Below, piece after piece: positions 33,371-39,212 of a stretch of DNA of 39,212 nt. Numbering within the stretch: the first letter of the stretch is position 1; each line of letters begins with the position of its first letter. Source of the stretch: an uncultured bacterium (GTDB taxonomy: Bacteria; Acidobacteriota; Thermoanaerobaculia; Multivoradales; J023); contig CALFAM010000216.1 of the NCBI GenBank assembly GCA_937948815.1, forward strand, positions 1 to 39,212, written 5' to 3'. The position numbers and the translations under genes are program-made. Under the pieces are notes generated by a model. That model did no database searches, was not told the origin of the DNA, and saw only the letters and a program-made list of their open reading frames with translations.

Positions 33371-35167
33371 CTAGAGCCGTGAAACGTCGCCAGACGATGC
33401 TTCCGAAGCGGCATCGGAAGCGGTGGCGAGAAAGGGTTCGAATGATTGACTCGCGAACAGTCGGCCCGCCTCGTCACGGGCCTGGCGGAAGCTCCGAAGG
33501 GCCTGGGTCGCGGCATCAGCCGTGGGCGCGCCAGCTTCGACCTCACGCTCGATGCTCGTGAGCTCTTCGTCCAGCAGACGCTCGACCCGGTCCCGTTCGA
33601 CGTAGGTGCCGTCGTCGAGCGCGGTGCGGTGGTGGAGCCACTGCCAGGTTTGGGCGCGGGAAATCTCGAGGGTGGCGAGATCTTCCATCAGGTTGTCCCA
33701 GGCGACGCAGCCGAGGCCACGGCTCCAGCCCTCGAGATAGGCGATCGCGACCCGCAGATTCGTGCGCAGGCCAGCTTCCGTGCGCGGTGCGGTGCCTTGG
33801 GGCAAGAGTGCCTCCGGCAATGGCACGTCGACCGCGCGAAAGTCCAGTTGGTGATCGTTGGGGAAGGCGCCGAGGGCGGTGGCAATGAAGTAGGGATGAG
33901 AAACCCAGCAACCATCATGGCCGAGGGACGCCTCCAGGCGTTTGTCCTCCAGCACTTTGGCGGTCTGCCGATCGCGGGTGGCAGCGTCACGTCCGGGTGT
34001 GAAGGCCGCCATGCCGCCGATCGCCATCGCGCCGCGACGGTGACAGACGTCGATCAGCCGCTCGGCGTAGGCGCGCATCCAGGGGCGATTCATGCCGATC
34101 GTCGCGCGGTCTGCCATCACCCGGCCTGGGTGCTTCATCAGCACCTTGATGTCGCTGAAGATCTTGTCCCAACGTCCCACGTTGAGGCCGGCCGCGTGCT
34201 CGCGGATTTCGAACAGGATCGGCTCGATGGCAAAGGCTGCCGGCAAGGTCTCGATCAGGAAGGTGGCCCGCAGCGTGCCGATGGGTACACCGAGGCCCTT
34301 TTGGAGCTCGACGAAGAGGCGATTCCACCAGCGTGCCTCGAGGTGATGCTCGCACTTGGGCACGTAGTAGGTCGGCGTCATGCCGCGACGCAGCAGGTGC
34401 TCGTAGCTGTTGATGAAGCACAGCGCGAGGTCGAGAAGTCCGCCAGCGACGGAGGTCTCGTCGACGCGCACATTCGACTCGTCGAGGTGGAGGCCGCGCA
34501 CTCGGACCATGGGCAAGGCCATGTCTCGGGGGTCGAGGACGTAGGTCTTGGTGCTGCCATCGGGCTTGCGCTTGGTCGCTCGAAGCTCGCCACGGCACGC
34601 GCCAACGACATTGTGGACACCGTCGACAACCTGGTCCCAGACCGGCTTCATGCTGTCTTCGAAGTCGAGCATGGCGGTGTCGGCACGAACACCCTGGCCG
34701 CCGGTACCGGGTGTCGTGCGACTGAGCATCGTGATCACCATCGACCGGTTGCTGACCGGTCCGGTGATCTCGACCCGACGGCGCCGAAGGTCCTGCGGCA
34801 AGGGCGCCACAGACCAGTTCGTGGCGTCTGCATCGGCATGGCGTGGCGGCGTCGGGAGCGCGCCGTCATCGAAGCGTAGCTGTCGCGCGACACGCTGCAC
34901 GAGAAGCTCCTGCCGCTCCGACTCCAGGCTGCGATGGAGGTTGCCGACCAGGGCGATCGCCTCCGGGGTCAAGACTTGGCGCGCCTTGGCGGTCCAGGCA
35001 GTGCGACGGATCGACACACCATGGCCGAGCACCAGCCAGTCGCTGCTCCGCGGGTCGGCCACGTGCGGCGTGTCGGCCACGATCGTGTGGCCAGCAACCT
35101 GTTCCGTGGTGGCGGCCGGTTTCGGGGCGGCAGACGGCGGGGAAGTCGGGGCGGTGGTCAGGCTCAT
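33371..35167 (-). CDS. aceB: Malate synthase A (with N-terminal extension and insertion)
   Basis: A 598-residue malate synthase A, which condenses glyoxylate with acetyl-CoA. Conserved parts: [17 protein letters not shown] (128-144), [13 protein letters not shown] (167-179), [74 protein letters not shown]. It is longer than the usual about 530 residues for two reasons. An Ala, Pro and Thr-rich N-terminal extension adds about 45-60 residues. About ten extra residues ([12 protein letters not shown] region, 150-161) lie where other enzymes have the short link before the MADFED strand. The start is ATG 35167, with AAAGGAA just upstream. It is the first gene of aceBA; the promoter is at 35239-35267. 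Confidence 0.96.
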   Translation of the reverse strand: MSLTTAPTSPPSAAPKPAATTEQVAGHTIVADTPHVADPRSSDWLVLGHGVSIRRTAWTAKARQVLTPEAIALVGNLHRSLESERQELLVQRVARQLRFDDGALPTPPRHADADATNWSVAPLPQDLRRRRVEITGPVSNRSMVITMLSRTTPGTGGQGVRADTAMLDFEDSMKPVWDQVVDGVHNVVGACRGELRATKRKPDGSTKTYVLDPRDMALPMVRVRGLHLDESNVRVDETSVAGGLLDLALCFINSYEHLLRRGMTPTYYVPKCEHHLEARWWNRLFVELQKGLGVPIGTLRATFLIETLPAAFAIEPILFEIREHAAGLNVGRWDKIFSDIKVLMKHPGRVMADRATIGMNRPWMRAYAERLIDVCHRRGAMAIGGMAAFTPGRDAATRDRQTAKVLEDKRLEASLGHDGCWVSHPYFIATALGAFPNDHQLDFRAVDVPLPEALLPQGTAPRTEAGLRTNLRVAIAYLEGWSRGLGCVAWDNLMEDLATLEISRAQTWQWLHHRTALDDGTYVERDRVERLLDEELTSIEREVEAGAPTADAATQALRSFRQARDEAGRLFASQSFEPFLATASDAASEASSGDVSRL

Positions 35168-35238
35168 GTTTCCTTTCTGGGTCGCGAGCAGCGTTGGATG
35201 ACGTGTTGTGCTCGTTGGAGCTGCGAACTGTCCCGCTT

Positions 35239-35267
35239 AGCGTAGCGTTATTGAAAAGTGAAGTCAA
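35239..35267 (-). promoter_or_regulatory. Predicted sigma-70-type promoter of aceBA
   Basis: On the minus strand TTGACT (35262-35267) and TACGCT (35239-35244) lie exactly 17 bp apart. The palindromic operator 35272-35291 ends 4 bp upstream of the -35 box, a position used by activators that touch polymerase. Two TAGCG words (plus strand 35238-35247) cover the -10 region. The predicted leader to the aceB start is about 63 nt. Confidence 0.6.
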
Positions 35268-35271
35268 GATT

Positions 35272-35291
35272 TTTAGCGAAATTTCGCTAAA
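35272..35291. promoter_or_regulatory. Palindromic operator, probably for the RamB/ScfR-type regulator
   Basis: TTTAGCGAAATTTCGCTAAA is a perfect 20-bp palindrome made of two TAGCGAAA half-sites. It lies just upstream of the aceBA -35 box and overlaps a possible weak -10 (TAGCGA, 17 bp from TTGAAA at 35251) of the divergent regulator gene. One protein bound here could thus control both sides. Confidence 0.7.
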
Positions 35292-35323
35292 CCAGAAACT
35301 CAAGACTTCCCTGAAGGTTGAAC

Positions 35324-35338
35324 TTCGCTGCTAGCGAA
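35324..35338. promoter_or_regulatory. Second operator copy close to the regulator start
   Basis: TTCGCT and AGCGAA form an inverted repeat with a 3-bp spacer; the right arm extends to the full half-site TAGCGAAA (35332-35339). It ends 24 bp before the regulator ATG at 35363, a place fit for self-repression. It shares its half-sites, in inverted order, with the 35272-35291 palindrome. Confidence 0.6.
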
Positions 35339-35362
35339 ACCCGTGCTACGGTTTTGACCGTC

Positions 35363-36856
35363 ATGGACATACAGCCTGAGCATCTCCGGTACATCCTCGG
35401 CCTCAAGGTCAAACGGCGTCGTCAGGAGCTCGGCCTCGGGCTCAAGGACGTTGCACTGAAGGCTGGTCTGTCCGTTTCGTATTTGTCGGAGATCGAAAAG
35501 GCGCGCAAATACCCCAAGCCGGACAAGTTGCTCCGCCTCGCTTCGGCCCTCGACCTCGGGTTTGATGCCCTCGTTTCGCTCAAGCTCGAGGGCGAGCTCG
35601 GTCCGGTCGAGTCGCTCGTCCGCTCCCGCTTTCTGCAGGATTTCCCGTTCGAGATGTTCGGGCTTCGCGCCGAGGACCTGCTGGATCTGGTCTCGGGCGA
35701 TCCGGACCGCGCGGCCGCCCTGGTGCGCACCGTCGCCGAAGTCGGGCAGACGTACGACGTGCGCGTCGAACACTTCCTGTCGGCCGCCATGCGTTCGCTG
35801 CAGCAGATGCGTGGCAACTACTTCGAGGAGATCGAGGCGGCAGCCGCCAACTTCGCGGCGGAGCAGGGATGGAACGATTCGACCATCGTGTCGGAAGACA
35901 TGCTGCGCGGCCTCCTCGAGCGGCGATACGGCTATCGCATCGATGCAGAGCGGCTGGCCGCGGAACCCGCGCTCTCGGCATTGCGCTCGGTACGGGTCGA
36001 GGAGGGAGATCCGAACTTCTTCGTCAATGGCCGCCTGGTGCCCGCACAGCGCGCGTTCGCGTTCGGCCGCGAGCTCGGGTACATCGCGTTGGGGGTGGAA
36101 GAGCGCTCCACGACTTCTTCACCCGTGGCCGTGATCTCGTTCGAGCAGGTGATCAATGACTTTCGCGCGGCCTACTTTGCCGGCGCGCTGTTGATGCCGC
36201 GCGCGCGCTTCGCAAATGAGCTCGAGATCTTCTTTCGCCGCGACACCTGGTCTGCTGATGCTGCCTTGGCGCTGCTGGCCGGCTATCCCGTCACTCCCGA
36301 GACCTTCCTCTACCGGCTCACACAGATCGCGCCGGGCTGCCTGGGGCTCGGCGAGCTCTACTTCATGCGCTTCGCCCACGAAACGGGCAGCGGCCATTTC
36401 ACCCTGACCAAGAACCTCAACATGTCACGGGTACCGGTGCCGCACGGCGTTGGTTTGAACGAGCACTACTGCCGACGCTGGCAGAGCCTTCGTCTGCTCG
36501 GAGACCGCACGCTCGAGGGCGACCCAGAGCAAGTGATCCTGGCCGCACAGCGCTCGCACTTCGTCGATCAAGATTCGACGTTCTTGGTCTTGACGCTGGC
36601 CCGCCCGCTGGCCCTGGCCAATGCGACACGCACCAGTATCTCGATCGGCTTGCTGCTCGACGACGCGCTGCGCGCCAAGGTGGGGTTCTGGAACGACCCG
36701 GCGATTCCAGACGTCGAGGTCAATCTGACCTGTGAGCGCTGCGCGCTGACCGACTGCGCGGTTCGCGCGGCATCGCCCGATCTGGTGGAAGCCCGGTCGC
36801 GCCAAGAGGCGCAGGCTGTGGCTTTGGGAGAGCTTCTGCAGGCAATGCGCACTTGA
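35363..36856 (+). CDS. RamB/ScfR-type (short-chain fatty acyl) transcriptional regulator
   Basis: A 497-residue regulator. Residues about 8-70 are an XRE-type helix-turn-helix (LKVKRRRQELGLGLKDVALK, then GLSVSYLSEIEKARKYPKPD). The middle (about 150-320) fits the DUF955/IrrE-like domain without an intact HExxH protease site (FGRELGYIALG is seen). The C-terminal part matches the ScfR domain (PF09856) and has a cysteine group C457-x2-C460-x4-C465 (CERCALTDC), which may bind metal. Known members (RamB of actinobacteria and relatives in proteobacteria) control acetate, propionate and glyoxylate-shunt genes in response to acyl-CoA levels. The gene is divergent from aceBA with 195 bp between the starts, and two operator-like repeats lie there. 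ATG 35363 gives the usual N terminus; no strong ribosome site is seen. Confidence 0.93.
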   Translation: MDIQPEHLRYILGLKVKRRRQELGLGLKDVALKAGLSVSYLSEIEKARKYPKPDKLLRLASALDLGFDALVSLKLEGELGPVESLVRSRFLQDFPFEMFGLRAEDLLDLVSGDPDRAAALVRTVAEVGQTYDVRVEHFLSAAMRSLQQMRGNYFEEIEAAAANFAAEQGWNDSTIVSEDMLRGLLERRYGYRIDAERLAAEPALSALRSVRVEEGDPNFFVNGRLVPAQRAFAFGRELGYIALGVEERSTTSSPVAVISFEQVINDFRAAYFAGALLMPRARFANELEIFFRRDTWSADAALALLAGYPVTPETFLYRLTQIAPGCLGLGELYFMRFAHETGSGHFTLTKNLNMSRVPVPHGVGLNEHYCRRWQSLRLLGDRTLEGDPEQVILAAQRSHFVDQDSTFLVLTLARPLALANATRTSISIGLLLDDALRAKVGFWNDPAIPDVEVNLTCERCALTDCAVRAASPDLVEARSRQEAQAVALGELLQAMRT

Positions 36857-36979
36857 TCCCCCAAGGTTCTGTAACATTGTGGAAACGGCAATGATCCGTG
36901 CGGAAGCGTACAAGGCGGGGCGCGCGCTATCGATGCGGCGTCGAGATGCTTGTCGGCGCGAATCGTGAGGAGGAATGAA

Positions 36980-37375
36980 ATGAAGTCGAAGGCTGTTTGG
37001 GCCATCGCGATCGGGGCCTTGGTGATGAGCACAGTCGCGCAGGCGACAACCCGCATTCAGAAGTTGGGGGAGAATCGCTACCTGATCAGCCACCAGAAAC
37101 AGACGCGATTCGGCAACCAGGGCAAGGCGCGACGGATGCTAAACGTCAAGGCAGCCTCGCTCTGCATGCTGAAGGGCGGCACCTACTTCTTACCCAAGGC
37201 TGAAGAGGTACAGGGACAGAATTGGGCCCGCGGCGCAACGGGCTCCGTCGAGGTGCGCATTTTCCGTGAGCTGGACGAAGAGAAGAAGGACGATCTCATC
37301 GAATGCAAAGGGTTGGCGACCGAGGAACAGATGAGAAAGATGGAGAAACAGCTCAAGGAGATCGGCGATCACTGA
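36980..37375 (+). CDS. Small secreted protein of unknown family (131 aa)
   Basis: Not recognised with certainty. Residues 1-23 form a signal peptide (MKSKAVWAIAIGALVMSTVA, cut after AQA). The mature chain has beta-rich and helical parts (IQKLGENRYLISHQKQTRFG, then KARRMLNVKAASLCMLKGGT), ending in a charged helix (EEQMRKMEKQLKEIGDH). The AASLCMLKGGTYF segment recalls small envelope proteins in which an A-x-x-C-x-x-x-G-x-x-x-F helix packs on a sheet; this is only a pattern likeness. GAGGAGGAA lies right before ATG 36980, a very strong ribosome site. The gene is between the regulator and the convergent ileS gene, with a structured hairpin after it. A cytoplasmic role is excluded by the signal peptide. 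Confidence 0.75.
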   Translation: MKSKAVWAIAIGALVMSTVAQATTRIQKLGENRYLISHQKQTRFGNQGKARRMLNVKAASLCMLKGGTYFLPKAEEVQGQNWARGATGSVEVRIFRELDEEKKDDLIECKGLATEEQMRKMEKQLKEIGDH

Positions 37376-37404
37376 GAGCCCGTCGCCGCGCCCGCGCCGA
37401 GCCG

Positions 37405-37460
37405 ACACTTCGGGCAGCTCGGCACGGGGACGTGCAGCACGGGCCGCTGCGGCGAAGTGT
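37405..37460. terminator. Compound hairpin between convergent genes
   Basis: ACACTTCGGGCAGC (37405-37418) pairs with GCTGCGGCGAAGTGT (37446-37460) except for one bulge. Inside the loop GCACG and CGTGC form a smaller stem. It lies between the stops of 36980-37375 (plus) and ileS (minus), so it may end both transcripts; there is no T-run, so the call is tentative. Confidence 0.4.
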
Positions 37461-37465
37461 GCTGC

Positions 37466-39212
37466 CTAGGCGACGCCGACGGCTTCGGCGTCGCGATCCG
37501 AAAGCCAACCACCGTCCGTACGCTCAGAGACCGTGACGTCCCGACGCCAGGAACGCTCACAGCGCGGCTGATCGCGCAAGTCGTGAATCGCGAGACCATC
37601 TGCTTGCGGGTCGATCGTCACCCGCGAGACACCGAAGATGTCCGCCAGGTCCGCTTCGAACGGTGCCAGGGCGCCATCGGCATCGACGACGGTCACGCCA
37701 GCGTCCAAGGGGTTCTCGATGCCGTCCGATTTGGCGGCTTCGAGGGCTTTTTGAATCTCCTCGCGGGTCTCGAGCACCTGCGGCCAGCTTGGGTCTGCTT
37801 CGAATGACAGCTCGGGAATGCGTCCCAGGTGAACCGAGCCTGTGTCGTTGCCCGTGAGAGCGCGCCAGGCTTCGTCCGCGGTATGGGGCAGGATCGGCGC
37901 CAGCAAGGTGACCAGCATCTCGGCCACCGTCGCCATGGTGGTCTGGGCCCGCCGCCGGCGCGGGCTATCGGGGCGGTCGCAGTAGAGGCGGTCCTTCATC
38001 GCGTCGAGGTAGAGCGCCGAGAGCGTGTCGTTGCAGAAGTCGAAGAGAGCGAGGTGGGCCTGCCGGAGCGCGTACCGCTCATAGGCGTCGGTGACCCGAT
38101 GGCGTAGGTCCGCCGTGGCTGCCAGGACGTAGCCGTCGAGCGAGGCCGCGGGGATCGACTCGAGCGGTACCGCGTGCTGCCCGGGATCGAAGTCACTCAG
38201 GTTCGAGAGCAGGTAGCGCAGCGTGTTGCGCACCTTGCGATAGGAGTCGCCGGTCACCTCGAAGTAGCTGAGGTCGACCTTACACTCGTTCTCGAAGGCG
38301 AGGGAGCTGACCCACCAGCGGCAGACGTCGGCGCCGAAGTCGTTGAGCAGCTCCTCGACATCGAGTGTGTTGCCGAGAGATTTGGACATCTTCTTGCCGT
38401 CTTTGTCGACGATGAAGCCGTGGGTCATGATGGTGTGCATCGGGGCCTTGCCGGTGGCGCCCAGCCCGAGCAACATCGACGACTGAAACCAACCGCGGTG
38501 CTGGTCCGAACCTTCGAGGTAGAGGTCGACGGGAAAGCCGAGGTCACGCGCCCGCATGACCGCGTTCCAGCTCGAGCCGGACTCGAACCAGACGTCGACG
38601 ATGTCGTACATTTTTTCGAGGGTGTCGACCGCCACCGAGGCCGGTGCCTCGGGGTCCTGCGCGGCATCCCAGGTGGTGAGCAACTCGGCCGGGGAGCGAG
38701 TGAACCACGCGTCCGAGCCTTCCTTGGCAAAGGCATCCGAGACCGCGCGAACCGTCGCGGCAGTCAGCAGGACCGTGCCGTCGGGCTGACGGAAGGCGGG
38801 GATCGGCAATCCCCAGGCGCGCTGCCGCGAGATGCACCAGTCGGGGCGCGATTCGACCATGCCTCGCATCCGGTTCTCACCCCAGGCCGGGACGTAGGTC
38901 ACGTCGTTCTCGACCGCGTCGAGTGCCAGCGCGCGCAGTGAGCGTTGCTCCCGGCGGGTCGGTTTGTCGACCGCGACGAACCATTGCTCCGTGCAGCGAA
39001 AGATCACCGGCGTTTTGGAACGCCAGTCGTGGGGATAGCTGTGGTGGTAGTCCGCGTGATGGACGAGGTGGCCGGAGTCGCGCAGAAAATCGACGATGCG
39101 GGGATTGGCCTCCCACACCGACTGGCCTTGTAGCCAGTCAGGCACACTGCTGTCATACGTGCCGTCACCCTGAACGGGACAGTAGACTGCGAAGCCTTCA
39201 CGTTGGCCAGTC
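37466..39212 (-). CDS. ileS: Isoleucyl-tRNA synthetase, C-terminal part (cut by window edge)
   Basis: The last 582 residues of a class I isoleucyl-tRNA synthetase; the gene continues past the right edge, where the frame stays open. It includes the end of the editing domain (CPVQGDGTYDSSVPDWLQGQ), DWCISRQRAWGLPIPAF, the catalytic-core region VDVWFESGSSWNAV and DLYLEGSDQHRGWFQSS, the KMSKS loop (KKMSKSLGN), and the anticodon-binding helices. The C-terminal zinc-finger region reads QPRCERSWRRDV and GGWLSDRDAEAV. Usual enzymes of this type have C-x2-C and C-x2-C here, but only the first Cys is kept and the other three are Ser, Ser and Asp. The protein should charge tRNA-Ile, but its tail cannot hold the normal zinc ion. 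Confidence 0.95.
   Translation of the reverse strand, partial: TGQREGFAVYCPVQGDGTYDSSVPDWLQGQSVWEANPRIVDFLRDSGHLVHHADYHHSYPHDWRSKTPVIFRCTEQWFVAVDKPTRREQRSLRALALDAVENDVTYVPAWGENRMRGMVESRPDWCISRQRAWGLPIPAFRQPDGTVLLTAATVRAVSDAFAKEGSDAWFTRSPAELLTTWDAAQDPEAPASVAVDTLEKMYDIVDVWFESGSSWNAVMRARDLGFPVDLYLEGSDQHRGWFQSSMLLGLGATGKAPMHTIMTHGFIVDKDGKKMSKSLGNTLDVEELLNDFGADVCRWWVSSLAFENECKVDLSYFEVTGDSYRKVRNTLRYLLSNLSDFDPGQHAVPLESIPAASLDGYVLAATADLRHRVTDAYERYALRQAHLALFDFCNDTLSALYLDAMKDRLYCDRPDSPRRRRAQTTMATVAEMLVTLLAPILPHTADEAWRALTGNDTGSVHLGRIPELSFEADPSWPQVLETREEIQKALEAAKSDGIENPLDAGVTVVDADGALAPFEADLADIFGVSRVTIDPQADGLAIHDLRDQPRCERSWRRDVTVSERTDGGWLSDRDAEAVGVA

Noticed and set aside
31941..34879. Long plus-strand open frames over aceA and aceB (471 and 477 codons)
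   Set aside because: They are antisense to clearly conserved glyoxylate-bypass genes and contain no recognisable motif.
35363..36856. Regulator as an active IrrE-type metallopeptidase
   Set aside because: No HExxH motif is found in the DUF955-like part; the protein fits the RamB/ScfR regulators instead.

Overview
The window is about 39 kb of GC-rich DNA with densely packed genes on both strands. It suggests a Gram-negative-type, probably soil or aquatic bacterium of the Acidobacteriota (a Thermoanaerobaculia-like lineage is my best guess; Planctomycetota, Myxococcota or Gemmatimonadota are less likely alternatives). The reasons are two sigma factor/Ser-Thr kinase-TPR modules of the type common in Acidobacteriota, PQQ-type beta-propeller proteins, several small secreted proteins of unknown family, an LpxL-like acyltransferase and a full-length Lhr helicase. 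No phage, integrase, CRISPR array, rRNA or tRNA gene was seen.

Layout. (1) 1-11 kb: a minus-strand module (ECF-like sigma 3238-3825, TPR kinase 600-3233, small secreted protein 218-487), a cell-wall-binding repeat protein (4014-4976), an exported alpha/beta hydrolase (5296-6783), then a second, plus-strand sigma/kinase module (7779-10965) with a divergent cysteine-rich secreted protein (7178-7570). (2) 11-18 kb: exported proteins. These are a PQQ-propeller/esterase fusion that starts at TTG and seems to have lost its catalytic serine, a 112-residue secreted protein, and a 1086-residue metzincin-type metalloprotease with two runs of seven propeller blades. (3) 18-23 kb: overlapping genes for a membrane protein, an RpoE-like sigma factor and a short membrane protein (possible anti-sigma), then a beta-lactamase-fold lipoprotein and a second PQQ propeller. 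(4) 23-32 kb: an AraC-type regulator, a rhomboid-fold protein without the protease serine overlapping the gene of a 1.6-kilo-residue Lhr helicase, a family 2 glycosyltransferase and an LpxL-like acyltransferase. (5) 32-37 kb: the glyoxylate bypass, aceB-aceA on the minus strand, divergent from a RamB/ScfR-type regulator, with a clear palindromic operator between them. (6) 37-39 kb: a small secreted protein and the 3' part of ileS, which runs off the right edge.

How the genes work together. The aceBA-regulator locus is the clearest functional unit: growth on acetate or fatty acids through the glyoxylate shunt, controlled by an acyl-responsive regulator that probably binds TAGCGAAA half-sites. 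The left half is mostly envelope signalling and secretion. Two paralogous sigma/kinase pairs lie beside secreted small proteins, and a third sigma factor lies beside putative membrane regulators. I found no single complete, certainly new system. The best candidates for new biology are the sigma/kinase/secreted-peptide modules, the 23-residue-repeat wall protein, the double-propeller metzincin, the two apparently catalytically dead enzyme-fold proteins, and an isoleucyl-tRNA synthetase whose C-terminal zinc site has lost most of its cysteines.
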